Origin: Macrococcus sp. 19Msa1099
Lineage (GTDB): Bacteria; Bacillota; Bacilli; Staphylococcales; Staphylococcaceae
Reading direction: 5' to 3'
DNA length: 64,000 nucleotides
NCBI GenBank assembly: GCA_019357535.2
Contig: CP079955.1
Span: 62,001-126,000, forward strand
How positions within the stretch are numbered: position 1 is the first letter of the stretch; each line of letters starts with the position of its first letter. The notes beneath the pieces are model-generated. The model worked only from the letters and a program-made list of their open reading frames with translations, was not told the DNA's origin and did no database searches. This document shows, piece by piece, positions 16,657 through 25,449 of this stretch. The translations under genes were made by a program, and so were the position numbers.

Positions 16657-16827
16657 ATGGAAAGGGAATTTGTAACGATTGACGACATTATTGAGATGGG
16701 AGTTCCTTATCCGTTGTTTTCGATGTGGATGACGAATAGTCTGATTGAGGTTGCTTACCAATCAAAGAAAGAACGATTTTTCTGGAAAAAGGATATAGAG
16801 AAGTTAAAAAGGGAATACATAAATTAA
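16657..16827 (+). CDS. Small excisionase/MerR-like DNA-binding protein
   Basis: A 56-residue product, MEREFVTIDDIIEMGVPYPL, then FSMWMTNSLIEVAYQSKKER and a basic C-terminus. The pattern of a helix that senses a position (TIDDIIEMG), a second helix and a short wing with FFWKKDIEKLK resembles the helix-turn-helix of excisionase and MerR-type proteins. GAAAGAGG lies six bases before the ATG. It stands alone between the stress protein and the alanine symporter, with no phage or integrase gene near. Its target is unknown. Confidence 0.55.
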   Translation: MEREFVTIDDIIEMGVPYPLFSMWMTNSLIEVAYQSKKERFFWKKDIEKLKREYIN

Positions 16828-16852
16828 ATTTTCAGAATAATCTATAAATACA

Positions 16853-16881
16853 TTGCCATACGTCTTTAGTGAATATATAAT
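16853..16881 (+). promoter_or_regulatory. Sigma-A promoter for alanine symporter
   Basis: TTGCCA at 16853-16858, 17 bases, then TATAAT at 16876-16881, placed 44 bases before the symporter start. Confidence 0.6.
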
Positions 16882-16925
16882 TAATAAGTGTATCACTTCA
16901 CTATTATATTTAAGGGGTTGGATGT

Positions 16926-18491
16926 ATGGAAGGGATTATAAGCTTTTTAAACGAGATTGTATGGAGTAAACCATTAGTCTACGGCTTGTTAATTACAGGG
17001 ATTTCATTTTCATTAATAATGAAGTTCTTTCAAGTCAGGCATTTAAAAGAGATGATCCGACTGATGTTTCAAGGGGAGAAGTCACCTACAGGAATTTCTA
17101 GTTTCCAGGCAATTGCTTTATCGCTTGCTGGACGTGTAGGGACGGGTAATATAGTCGGTGTTTCAACAGCAATTTATATCGGTGGCCCGGGAGCTGTATT
17201 CTGGATGTGGATGACTGCATTTTTGGGTGCGAGTTCAGCATTCATCGAATCTACACTAGCACAAATTTATAAGAGAGAGATTAACGGTGAGTATCGTGGG
17301 GGCCCCGCATATTATATTGAAGCAGGAATGAAAGGCGGATTTGCGAAAGGTTATGCGATATTATTCGCAATACTGGCAATAGTATCAACAGCATTATTAT
17401 TACCTGGTATTCAATCTAACGCCATTGCAAGTTCTATGAAGAATGCTTTTGGATTCGAAGGATGGATTATCGGTATAGCGCTTGTAGTGGTTTTGGCATT
17501 AATTATTTTTGGAGGAGTTCGCTGGATTGCATCTGTAGCGACTGCAGTAGTCCCTTTTATGGCAATCTTATATATTTTATTAGCGGTTGTTATTATTGTT
17601 CTTAATATTGATAAAGTCCCTGGTTTATTTGCATTAATATTCAAGTCAGCATTCAATATGGAATCAGCGTTTGGTGGGATACTTGGTGCAATGATTGAAA
17701 TCGGTGTTAAACGTGGACTTTATTCTAATGAAGCTGGTCAAGGTACAGGGCCTCATCCGGCGGCAGCAGCAGAAGTATCACACCCTGCTAAACAAGGTTT
17801 AGTTCAAGCTTTCTCGGTATATGTTGATACGCTGTTTGTGTGTACAGCAACAGCATTAATTATTCTATTATCAGGTACATTCAATACAACGGACGGCTCG
17901 ATGAAGGGTGACATGCCGAACTTAATTAAAGATGGCGGTGTATATGCACTAAATGCTGATGGAGAGAAGGACTACTCTGGAACAGCAATGTATGTTCAAG
18001 CGGGTATTGATAAAGCATTCCATGGAAGTGGTTATCAATTTGATCCGGCATATTCGGGTATTGGTTCATATTTTGTTGCTATTGCACTGTTCTTCTTTGC
18101 ATTTACGACCATATTAGCATATGCATATATAGCAGAAACCAATGTATCTTATTTGACGAAAAATGGTAGTGTATCTTTAAATAAGTTTTTAATTAACGTC
18201 ACACGTTTAATTATTGTTGGTGCAACATTCTATGGTGCAATAAAAACAGCAGACGTTGCCTGGGCGATGGGTGATTTAGGTGTAGGACTTATGGCATGGT
18301 GTAACATTATTGCGATCTGGATTTTACACAAACCTGCAATACGTGCGCTAAAAGACTTTGAGATGCAGAAGAAAGAGAAAGGTTCTGGTAAATATGCGAT
18401 TTATAAACCGAATCCAAATGAGTTACCGAATGCGAAATTCTGGTTAGAAGATTATCCGAAACGTTTAAAAGAAGAGAAGATTGAAGAGTAG
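16926..18491 (+). CDS. alsT: Sodium:alanine symporter (AGCS family)
   Basis: A 521-residue membrane protein of the alanine or glycine:cation symporter family, importing small amino acids with sodium. Signatures are the LAGRVGTGNIVGVSTA segment (about residues 68-83) and the GGPGAVFWMWMTAFLGA segment after it, plus NEAGQGTGPHPAAAAEV near 270. About ten to eleven helices are visible and the C-terminal tail is charged. AAGGGGTTGG precedes the ATG. It is transcribed alone between its own promoter and terminator. Specificity for alanine versus glutamine is not readable. Confidence 0.92.
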   Translation: MEGIISFLNEIVWSKPLVYGLLITGISFSLIMKFFQVRHLKEMIRLMFQGEKSPTGISSFQAIALSLAGRVGTGNIVGVSTAIYIGGPGAVFWMWMTAFLGASSAFIESTLAQIYKREINGEYRGGPAYYIEAGMKGGFAKGYAILFAILAIVSTALLLPGIQSNAIASSMKNAFGFEGWIIGIALVVVLALIIFGGVRWIASVATAVVPFMAILYILLAVVIIVLNIDKVPGLFALIFKSAFNMESAFGGILGAMIEIGVKRGLYSNEAGQGTGPHPAAAAEVSHPAKQGLVQAFSVYVDTLFVCTATALIILLSGTFNTTDGSMKGDMPNLIKDGGVYALNADGEKDYSGTAMYVQAGIDKAFHGSGYQFDPAYSGIGSYFVAIALFFFAFTTILAYAYIAETNVSYLTKNGSVSLNKFLINVTRLIIVGATFYGAIKTADVAWAMGDLGVGLMAWCNIIAIWILHKPAIRALKDFEMQKKEKGSGKYAIYKPNPNELPNAKFWLEDYPKRLKEEKIEE

Positions 18492-18502
18492 TTAGAGAAG
18501 GG

Positions 18503-18530
18503 AAGGAGTATTTATACTCCTTTCTTTTTA
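18503..18530 (+). terminator. Rho-independent terminator after alanine symporter
   Basis: AAGGAGTA at 18503-18510 and TACTCCTT at 18515-18522 form an 8-bp stem with a TTTA loop, followed by TCTTTTTA. Confidence 0.75.
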
Positions 18531-18553
18531 TGCATAAATTTATTAATTAAATA

Positions 18554-18582
18554 TTGACAATATTCTGACAAATCAATAGAAT
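18554..18582 (+). promoter_or_regulatory. Sigma-A promoter for the DUF485/acetate symporter operon
   Basis: TTGACA at 18554-18559, 17 bases, TAGAAT at 18577-18582, 43 bases before the first gene. Confidence 0.65.
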
Positions 18583-18625
18583 GAAATAGGGTGCATAATT
18601 ACACAATGTATAAGGGGATGAGTAG

Positions 18626-18937
18626 ATGGAACAACATGAGTATAATATGATTGCACAAAGTGAAAGTTTCAAGAAATTGCAGAAAGAACGTAAATCTTTT
18701 ATATTTCCAATCTCATTATTTTTTATTGTAGCGACAATTTTATTTCCAATTCTTACAGGCTATACGAAATTTCTGAATAAAGAAGCATTCTGGAATATTT
18801 CCTGGGCATGGATCTATGCATTTATGCTATTTATTATGGTGTGGACGCTTGTAACACTCTACATGTCTAGAGCGAAACACTTTGATATTCAATCAGAAGC
18901 AATTATCAATGAATATCGAAAGGGGAATGAGCTATGA
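18626..18937 (+). CDS. DUF485 membrane protein
   Basis: A 103-residue protein of the DUF485 (YjcH) family with two membrane helices, around residues 27-44 (FIFPISLFFIVATILFP) and 60-80 (WAWIYAFMLFIMVWTLVTLY). The N-terminal SESFKKLQKERKSF is typical. DUF485 proteins are nearly always encoded just before an acetate-type solute:sodium symporter, and here the stop overlaps the symporter's ATG by four bases. A helper or subunit role for the symporter is therefore likely, though not proven for the family. Confidence 0.88.
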   Translation: MEQHEYNMIAQSESFKKLQKERKSFIFPISLFFIVATILFPILTGYTKFLNKEAFWNISWAWIYAFMLFIMVWTLVTLYMSRAKHFDIQSEAIINEYRKGNEL

Positions 18938-20481
18938 ATACAACTGTAATTATTATGTTTTTGTTTTTTGTGAGTTTAACATTAATTATTACTTACTTTG
19001 CTTCAAAAAGAACAAATTCTGCTGAAGATTTCTACACAGCAGGAGGAGGACTGACAGGCTGGCAAAATGGGCTGGCCATTGCAGGAGATTATCTTTCAGC
19101 AGCCTCATTTTTAGGGATCGCTGGAGCTATTGCATTATGGGGATTTGATGGATTTTTCTATAGTATCGGATATTTAACGGCATATTTAATCGTATTATAT
19201 ATCGTTGCAGAACCTTTAAGAAACTTAGGGAAGTATACACTAGCAGACATGATTGCTGCTCGATTTGAACTGAAGAAAGTACGTGCAACGGCTGCAATAT
19301 CATCGATTACGATTGTTATTTTCTATATGCTTGCACAGCTTGTAGGTGCTGGTGCACTGATTCAGCTCTTATTCAATATACCTTATACATGGGCGGTTAT
19401 TATCGTTGGAATTATGATGACAATTTATGTACTATTTGGTGGCATGACAGCAACGAGCTGGGTTCAAATGGTCAAAGCAGTTTTATTAATGATTGGAACG
19501 ATTATTATTTCTTTCCTTGTATTAAAGCACTTTAACTTTAGTATCGCCAACATGTTTGGTGCGATGAAGTCCATTGATGCACCTGAACTTAAGAGTGACT
19601 ATATTAATCCGGGGTCACAAGGGAAATCGCCATTAGATAATATCTCTTTAATCGTTGCTTTATTATTTGGTACAGCAGGATTACCGCATATTCTCATGCG
19701 TTTCTTCACGGTAAATGACGCAAAGACCGCACGATCTTCGGTTATGTGGGCAACATGGCTTATTGGTATTTTTTATATCCTTACAATATTTTTAGGGTTT
19801 GGCGCAGCAAGCTTACTAACACGTGAAGAAATCATATCAGCAAACCCTGCAGGAAATATGGCGGCACCCCTTCTTGCGGATAAGCTAGGTGGAGATATCT
19901 TGATGTCATTTGTATGTGCTGTTGCGTTTGCTACAATTCTTGCAGTAGTTGCAGGACTTGTATTATCAGGTGCTTCTGCTTTTGCACATGATATTTATGG
20001 CGAAATTATTAAGAAAGGTAATATATCAGAACGTGAACAGATGAAAGCAGCAAAAATTGCTTCTTTAGCTGTATCCGTATTATCGATATTACTTGCCTTG
20101 TTTGCTCAAAATATGAATGTTGCCTTTCTAGTATCACTTGCTTTTTGTGTGGCAGCAAGTGCAAACTTACCGGTAATTGTATTTACGATTTTCTGGAAGA
20201 GGTTTAATACTCAAGGTGCGATTGCAGGATTACTGACAGGATTGATTACTTCTTTGATTTTAGTAATATTGAGCCCGAATGTTATGAATCCTGATGGAAC
20301 AGCATTTATTACAGCGAATCCTATATTTCCGTTAGCAAACCCTGCAATCATATCTGTACCTGCAGGATTTATCGGAGCGTTCTTAGGAACGTATTTAGGT
20401 AAAGCGGAATCTGAAGATAAGTTTAGAGAAGTTGAAGTAAAGTCTGTGACAGGTATTGCTCATTCTGAAGTGACACATTAA
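18934..20481 (+). CDS. Cation:acetate-type solute symporter (SSS family)
   Basis: A 515-residue sodium:solute symporter similar to ActP, predicted to import acetate or other short monocarboxylates. The N-terminal segment AEDFYTAGGGLTGWQNGLAI and the GDYLSAASFLGIAG motif (about residues 50-63) are hallmarks, as is FGTAGLPHILMRFFTV near 245. Thirteen hydrophobic segments are expected. Its start overlaps the DUF485 gene, so translation is coupled. No acetate kinase or synthetase gene lies near. Glycolate or another monocarboxylate cannot be excluded. Confidence 0.88.
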   Translation: MNTTVIIMFLFFVSLTLIITYFASKRTNSAEDFYTAGGGLTGWQNGLAIAGDYLSAASFLGIAGAIALWGFDGFFYSIGYLTAYLIVLYIVAEPLRNLGKYTLADMIAARFELKKVRATAAISSITIVIFYMLAQLVGAGALIQLLFNIPYTWAVIIVGIMMTIYVLFGGMTATSWVQMVKAVLLMIGTIIISFLVLKHFNFSIANMFGAMKSIDAPELKSDYINPGSQGKSPLDNISLIVALLFGTAGLPHILMRFFTVNDAKTARSSVMWATWLIGIFYILTIFLGFGAASLLTREEIISANPAGNMAAPLLADKLGGDILMSFVCAVAFATILAVVAGLVLSGASAFAHDIYGEIIKKGNISEREQMKAAKIASLAVSVLSILLALFAQNMNVAFLVSLAFCVAASANLPVIVFTIFWKRFNTQGAIAGLLTGLITSLILVILSPNVMNPDGTAFITANPIFPLANPAIISVPAGFIGAFLGTYLGKAESEDKFREVEVKSVTGIAHSEVTH

Positions 20482-20485
20482 GCGT

Positions 20486-20553
20486 AAATTTGGCACCGTG
20501 CCAATTTCGAGCAAGAAAAAGAGGGTGAATTTGGCGCCATGCCAATTTCACCC
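20486..20553. repeat. Tandem palindromes between convergent genes
   Basis: Two copies of a near-identical palindrome, core TTTGGCACCGTGCCAATTTC at 20489-20508 and TTTGGCGCCATGCCAATTTC at 20530-20549, lie in the 79 bases between two convergent stops. The second extends outward to GGGTGA/TCACCC. Both could form stable hairpins and end transcription both ways, but the repeated unit also looks like a REP-type element. Confidence 0.6.
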
Positions 20554-20560
20554 TTATACT

Positions 20561-21232
20561 TTATCTTTCTTTTACTAATTTTCCGCCTTCTAATCTTAAT
20601 ATATGATCTGCATATTTAAAGATACGTTCGTCATGTGTAATAATAATACATGAACTGTTATTCTCTTTCACACGTTCTCTGATGACTTCAACAACTTGTA
20701 CAGCACGTTCAAAATCTAAACTCGCTGTCGGTTCATCTGCTAAGATGAGAGAAGGATGGTTCATAAACGCACGTGCAATCGCGACACGTTGTTTCTCTCC
20801 GCCTGATAAGCTCTTAGGGTAAACTTTCGCACGATGTGATAACCCAAATGTTTCGAGCAAATCATCTGCTTTTTTCATCGCTTCTTTTTTATCCATACCA
20901 TTTTCTAATGCCACATGTAAGAGTTGTTCTTTCACAGTAAGGAAGGGGACAAGATGAGAGGCCTGAAAGATAAATCCAATATCATCAAGGCGCATCTTTG
21001 TAATTTCGGTTTTTGATAAGTGTGATAACGATTTATCATTGATAATTACTTCACCGCTCGTGGGTTGAAGGAGTGCACCGATAATCGTAAGTAGTGTACT
21101 TTTACCAGAACCAGAGGGTCCGTACAAGCATACAACTTCCCCATCATTTACTGTAAAGTTAATATCTTTTAGTACTTCAGTTGTAGTATCTCCTTGTTTA
21201 AAGGATTTAGATATATGTTTTACGTCTATCAT
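20561..21232 (-). CDS. hrtA: Haem efflux ABC transporter, ATP-binding protein
   Basis: A 223-residue ABC ATPase with Walker A GPSGSGKST (38-46), signature LSGGEKQRV and Walker B LILADEPTASLD. HrtA with HrtB protects Gram-positive cells from excess haem. It follows hrtB by two bases. The identity rests on the divergent hssRS genes and the HssR repeat between them, together with the FIFQASHLVPFLTVKEQL segment shared with staphylococcal HrtA. It is oriented leftward and ends in shared palindromes. Confidence 0.9.
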   Translation of the reverse strand: MIDVKHISKSFKQGDTTTEVLKDINFTVNDGEVVCLYGPSGSGKSTLLTIIGALLQPTSGEVIINDKSLSHLSKTEITKMRLDDIGFIFQASHLVPFLTVKEQLLHVALENGMDKKEAMKKADDLLETFGLSHRAKVYPKSLSGGEKQRVAIARAFMNHPSLILADEPTASLDFERAVQVVEVIRERVKENNSSCIIITHDERIFKYADHILRLEGGKLVKER

Positions 21233-21234
21233 AA

Positions 21235-22257
21235 TTATTCTCCTCCGATTGCTTGAATTGGATCAATTTTTAGTACTTTATATATTGAAAGCATTACACC
21301 GATTAATGCGACCACTAAGAATAAACCGATAAGTAAGAAAATAAGGTTAGGATTCAGGAAAAACGGCATTGTTGCCGGTAAATTCATGTTGATGATATAA
21401 ATAACGCCGATGCTTATGAGCACACTAACCATTACAACAACGATAACTTCCTGCATAAGTTTGAAGATAAGCTTTCTATTACTTGTGCCAATGGCTTTTA
21501 AGATACCGTACTCTGTTGTTTTTTGAATTGTGATGACATAGAAGAATACAGTAATCACGATTGCTGAGATTAAGAATAAGAAGATAACCATTAAGTTTAA
21601 CGGCATTTGTTCTGCTTCATAACTTGGTATTCCTTTCATCGCTGTATCAGGTGTAATCAGTTTTGCATCTTTTAAGTCATCATTAAGCTGATTCATATCA
21701 GACTTTGACATTGATTTGATAATACCGGCATTTACGGGGGCCTCTTTGAAGTAGTTGTTATAAGTTTCCTGTGAAACGAGTCCGACAGGCATATGTGCAA
21801 ACATTTGGTGACGTGTGAATTCTGAAATTTTTAGTTGTTTGTCTTGATCTTTAAGTTTTAAAGTATCGTTTTCTTTAAATGTCTTTGAAGCATGTGAATC
21901 AAGATTAACTGTGTTGTCAGCAGGTAGCTTCATATAGTCTTCAGTTACTGTTGCTAATAGAAACTTTTCGTTTTTTTGTGCCTTTACCGGTTGTAACTTA
22001 AGTAACGGTATATTTTTATCTTCTAATACTTTTTGGTCATGTTTAGACAAAGGTGTATTCATTAGATTGTTATCTGCATCTTTAGATATTACATAATGAC
22101 TTGCATCGATTTGTTCGATGAATGATACGTTATCTTTTCCAAGTCCTTGTGCTAAACTAGATACAAATAATACTAAGAATGAGAGTAAGAAGATAATTGC
22201 TGCAATCAGCAAGTATTTCACTTTATAATATTTAATTTCTTTTAGTGCTAAGTTCAT
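21235..22257 (-). CDS. hrtB: Haem efflux ABC transporter, permease
   Basis: A 340-residue FtsX/MacB-type permease. One N-terminal helix (about 13-33), a large extracytoplasmic domain (about 40-225) and three C-terminal helices are visible, as in HrtB. The N-terminus MNLALKEIKYYKVKYLL and the C-terminus KIDPIQAIGGE match staphylococcal HrtB closely. The ATG at 22257 follows AAAGGTTGATC; a longer upstream frame lacks a ribosome site. The promoter lies in the short space before divergent hssR and holds the HssR repeat. Confidence 0.92.
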   Translation of the reverse strand: MNLALKEIKYYKVKYLLIAAIIFLLSFLVLFVSSLAQGLGKDNVSFIEQIDASHYVISKDADNNLMNTPLSKHDQKVLEDKNIPLLKLQPVKAQKNEKFLLATVTEDYMKLPADNTVNLDSHASKTFKENDTLKLKDQDKQLKISEFTRHQMFAHMPVGLVSQETYNNYFKEAPVNAGIIKSMSKSDMNQLNDDLKDAKLITPDTAMKGIPSYEAEQMPLNLMVIFLFLISAIVITVFFYVITIQKTTEYGILKAIGTSNRKLIFKLMQEVIVVVMVSVLISIGVIYIINMNLPATMPFFLNPNLIFLLIGLFLVVALIGVMLSIYKVLKIDPIQAIGGE

Positions 22258-22303
22258 AATGATCAACCTTTCGCTTTGTTTGTAATACATATATTAAAGG
22301 TTG

Positions 22304-22323
22304 AATATGAACGGAATATGAAC
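22304..22323 (-). promoter_or_regulatory. HssR-binding direct repeat
   Basis: On the minus strand the sequence reads GTTCATATT-CC-GTTCATATT, the exact direct-repeat form (9 bases, 2-base gap, 9 bases) known for HssR control of hrtAB in Staphylococcus aureus. It lies 47 bases before hrtB and abuts the ribosome site of hssR. Confidence 0.85.
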
Positions 22324-22335
22324 GGAGGACATATT

Positions 22336-23007
22336 GTGCAAAATAATATATTAGTTGTAGATGATGAAATGGCTATTCGTCGCGAAGTTAAAGAAGGTTT
22401 TTTGCACCATGATTTTCAAGTGTATGAGGCTAGGAACAGTGATGAAGCGATTAATCTGCTGGATAATGAAAGTATCGATTTATGTATCGTCGATATTATG
22501 ATGCCAGGTATTGACGGATTCCAGCTGTGCGAGCAAATTAAACAGCTCTATCAACTGCCTGTTATAATGCTTACTGCACGAGATGCATTGGGGGATAAGA
22601 GGATTGCGTTTCAAGCAGGAAGTGATGATTATGTTACTAAGCCGTTTGAGATAGAGGAAGTTATCTTTAGAGCACAAGCAATATTAAAGCGTTATGAGAA
22701 GGCGGTAGAGAAGATTGAATTCGGCGAGCTGATAATCGATGCAGAAAGTTATGAAGTGATGATGGAAGACGAGTCTTTATATCTTCCAAGAAAAGAATTT
22801 GAACTTCTATATTATTTAGTCAGACATTATCCGAAAGTTGCAACGAGAGAACAGCTTATAGAAGAGATATGGGGATATGACTTTGATGGAGATGAACGAA
22901 CAGTAGATGTACATGTGAAACGTATTCGTAAAAGGTTAGGTGCATTTGACAGTGGTGTAGAAATTCAGACTGTACGCGGTGTAGGGTATAAGGTGCATCA
23001 TGTTTAA
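22336..23007 (+). CDS. hssR: Haem-responsive response regulator
   Basis: A 223-residue OmpR-type response regulator. The receiver domain holds the acidic pair VVDD (9-10), the phospho-acceptor Asp in CIVDIMMPG (about D53) and the Lys in VTKPFE. The C-terminal winged helix ends RTVDVHVKRIRKRLG. GTG at 22336 was chosen because GGAGGA lies six bases before it. The stop overlaps hssS by eight bases. It faces hrtBA across the repeat, which supports the name. Confidence 0.9.
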   Translation: MQNNILVVDDEMAIRREVKEGFLHHDFQVYEARNSDEAINLLDNESIDLCIVDIMMPGIDGFQLCEQIKQLYQLPVIMLTARDALGDKRIAFQAGSDDYVTKPFEIEEVIFRAQAILKRYEKAVEKIEFGELIIDAESYEVMMEDESLYLPRKEFELLYYLVRHYPKVATREQLIEEIWGYDFDGDERTVDVHVKRIRKRLGAFDSGVEIQTVRGVGYKVHHV

Positions 23008-24337
23008 AAGACTGTCTACCCGATTTATAATTGGTACATTCCATGTCATTCTCGTAAGCTCATTACTTTCGTTTATCATCGCAAACATTTATTATCACTT
23101 AACGCTAAAAGAACAGAACGACACACGTATAACGAACACTTTAATAACACAGAAGAAATATATCGAATCACATCCAGAAATAAAACCGGAAGCATTTTTC
23201 ACACAACTCGCAAATTTAAATTTTCAAGTAGTAACAGTCAAGGATGGTAAGAAAGCTTTCTATGGTACACCGTTTAGAGTGAAAAATTTACCGGATAATA
23301 GCCCGTTAACGGAAACGTATCATGGAATTAAAGAACGGCCATTTAATGTATTTATTACGGGATTCTTTGATAATGAGACTAGAAATACAGTCGGTATGCC
23401 GATGAAAGTTAATAATGAAATATATGATGTTTACATTAGACCAGATGTCGGAGCGAGTATGCATGAATTTAGAATTTTTCTTGCAATACTGTTTCTATGT
23501 ATTATTGTATTTTCCATCTTATTTGTATTTATTTCATCTAAATATATCGTGCGTCCTGTTGTTCAGCTAAAGGAAGCAGCCCGCAAAATTGGAGATCAGA
23601 GTGGTTATCAGACGCAAGTAAAACGTAAGGATGAAATCGGTGTATTAGCACATGAGATGAACATAATGAGTGCTAAAATACTGCATCACGAAGAAATGAA
23701 TCAACGTTTTGTTGCAAATGTCAGTCATGAAATTCAATCACCTATAACTAATTTACTTGGACAAATTAAACAACTCAGACAAACGAAAGACTTTAGTTTG
23801 TTAGATGACATTGAACACCAGTCACAACGTTTAAGTGGACTAACGAAACAATTGCTGATGCTCGCTTCTCTTGAGAAGACTGATACTATAATCGACAAAG
23901 AACATTTCAATGGAAAAACACTCATTCAGGAAGTTATACGTAATCATATGTATGCTCTTGATCAAAAAGAAATTTTTGTTACAACGAAACTTAAAGATAT
24001 TGAAATACTTGGTCATCGAGATTTATGTTATCAAATGATAAGCAACCTACTTTCTAATGCGATTAAATACAGCCCTGAAGATACTCAAATTAAGTTTGAA
24101 TTAGGAGAGGGAACGTACAAATACATAAAGATTTCAGATGAAGGTTACGGTATGTCTGATAAAACTAAGGAATTATTGTTTGAAAGATTTTATAAAGCTG
24201 AAGTACATGAAGATAAAGCACCGTCTAATGGTCTTGGGATGGCAATTGTAAAAGAAATTGCTGATCTACATGACTTTGAAATAGAAGTGGAGAGTGAATT
24301 AGATAAAGGGACAATAATTACTATTAAGCTCTCATAA
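23000..24337 (+). CDS. hssS: Haem-sensing sensor histidine kinase
   Basis: A 445-residue membrane histidine kinase. Helices near 12-32 and 160-180 flank an extracytoplasmic sensor domain; a HAMP linker (RPVVQLKEAARKI) follows. The phospho-acceptor is His in ANVSHEIQSP (about H243), with N box LLSNAIKYSPED and G boxes DEGYGMS and GLGMAIVKEI. It signals haem excess to HssR. The unusual Gln in HEIQSP (usually HELRTP or similar) is shared by HssS-type kinases as far as I recall. Confidence 0.9.
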   Translation: MFKRLSTRFIIGTFHVILVSSLLSFIIANIYYHLTLKEQNDTRITNTLITQKKYIESHPEIKPEAFFTQLANLNFQVVTVKDGKKAFYGTPFRVKNLPDNSPLTETYHGIKERPFNVFITGFFDNETRNTVGMPMKVNNEIYDVYIRPDVGASMHEFRIFLAILFLCIIVFSILFVFISSKYIVRPVVQLKEAARKIGDQSGYQTQVKRKDEIGVLAHEMNIMSAKILHHEEMNQRFVANVSHEIQSPITNLLGQIKQLRQTKDFSLLDDIEHQSQRLSGLTKQLLMLASLEKTDTIIDKEHFNGKTLIQEVIRNHMYALDQKEIFVTTKLKDIEILGHRDLCYQMISNLLSNAIKYSPEDTQIKFELGEGTYKYIKISDEGYGMSDKTKELLFERFYKAEVHEDKAPSNGLGMAIVKEIADLHDFEIEVESELDKGTIITIKLS

Positions 24338-24339
24338 AG

Positions 24340-24372
24340 AGTACCAGATTGATAAATAATCTGGTACTTTCT
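24340..24372 (+). terminator. Rho-independent terminator after hssS
   Basis: AGTACCAGATT at 24340-24350 pairs perfectly with 24358-24368 over a 7-base loop and is followed by TTCTC. The stem begins within three bases of the hssS stop. Confidence 0.65.
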
Positions 24373-24407
24373 CTATCTCTTTGATGTATAGTTTTATACC
24401 CTGGATA

Positions 24408-24431
24408 ATTAAACAAGCAACGATAGGGTAT
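24408..24431 (+). promoter_or_regulatory. Possible sigma-B promoter for stress dehydrogenase
   Basis: GGGTAT at 24426-24431 matches the sigma-B -10 element exactly; a weak -35-like ATTAAA lies 12 bases upstream. The gene it would serve resembles general stress protein 39, a known sigma-B target in relatives. Confidence 0.4.
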
Positions 24432-24462
24432 AGGTAATTATACAAATCAAGGAGGTCATACT

Positions 24463-25338
24463 ATGTCAAATCCATTAAATAAATATTATAATACGTCTTA
24501 TGAAAAGCAACCACAAGCATACCCAGGTATTCAGAGTGAAATGAAGCCGGTACCAGATTGTGGCGAACATTCATATAAAGGGACAGATAAGCTTACTGAC
24601 AAGAAAGCATTCGTTACCGGAGGAGACTCAGGTATTGGTAGAGCAGCTGCAATTGCTTATGCTAAAGAAGGTGCAGATGTCGCAATCAACTATCATCCAG
24701 ATGAACAAAAAGACGCAGAAGATGTAAAGCGTGTCATTGAAGCTGTAGGCAGAAAGTGTGTGTTATTGCCCGGTGACTTACGCGAGGCAACATTTGCGCG
24801 TGAAGTAGCAATTAAAGCATATGAAGCATTAGGCGGATTAGATATACTAGTATTAAATGCAGGTATGCAGCAGTTCGAATATGATATTGAGCAATTAGAT
24901 GAACAGCAAGTACGAGATACGTTTGAAGTGAACGTTTTCTCAAATATATTTACAATTCAAAGTGTATTAAAACATTTAAGACCTGGTGCCAGCATTATCA
25001 TGACAAGCTCAATTCAAGGTGTAAAACCAAGTGCACATCTTGTTGATTATGCTATGACGAAAAGCTGTAGCATATCTATGACAAAGAGTTTGGCAGCGCA
25101 ACTTGGACCTAAAGGCATTCGAGTGAACAGTGTAGCGCCTGGGCCAGTGTGGACACCACTTCAAATAAGTGGAGGTCAACCACAGGATAATATCCCAGAA
25201 TTCGGTAAAAAAGAACCGCTTGGTAGAGCAGGGCAACCCGTAGAGCTCGCAGATGTTTATGTTTTACTTGCAAGTGACAATGCAAGCTATATTACCGGAC
25301 AAGTTTATGGTATTACCGGTGGCTCACCAATCAACTAA
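24463..25338 (+). CDS. SDR oxidoreductase, general stress protein 39-like
   Basis: A 291-residue short-chain dehydrogenase of the YdaD/YhxC type. It has the extra N-terminal extension (NKYYNTSYEKQPQAYPG and KPVPDCGE) seen in this stress group, the cofactor motif TGGDSGIGRAAA (about residues 52-63), LNAG, and an active-site YAMTK. The reaction is unknown; expression is typically part of the general stress response. AAGGAGG lies before the ATG. It is monocistronic with its own terminator. Confidence 0.9.
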   Translation: MSNPLNKYYNTSYEKQPQAYPGIQSEMKPVPDCGEHSYKGTDKLTDKKAFVTGGDSGIGRAAAIAYAKEGADVAINYHPDEQKDAEDVKRVIEAVGRKCVLLPGDLREATFAREVAIKAYEALGGLDILVLNAGMQQFEYDIEQLDEQQVRDTFEVNVFSNIFTIQSVLKHLRPGASIIMTSSIQGVKPSAHLVDYAMTKSCSISMTKSLAAQLGPKGIRVNSVAPGPVWTPLQISGGQPQDNIPEFGKKEPLGRAGQPVELADVYVLLASDNASYITGQVYGITGGSPIN

Positions 25339-25364
25339 AATCTCCCGTTAAGGGAGATTTTTTT
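25338..25364 (+). terminator. Rho-independent terminator
   Basis: AAATCTCCC at 25338-25346 pairs with 25352-25360 over a 5-base loop and is followed by a T run, immediately after the dehydrogenase stop. Confidence 0.8.
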
Positions 25365-25449
25365 GTCAAATATACTTATATAGTATCAGTTTTGATTTTT
25401 TGCGATATACTGTATTATCAAACCATTATTGATTTGAAAGGAACACCCT

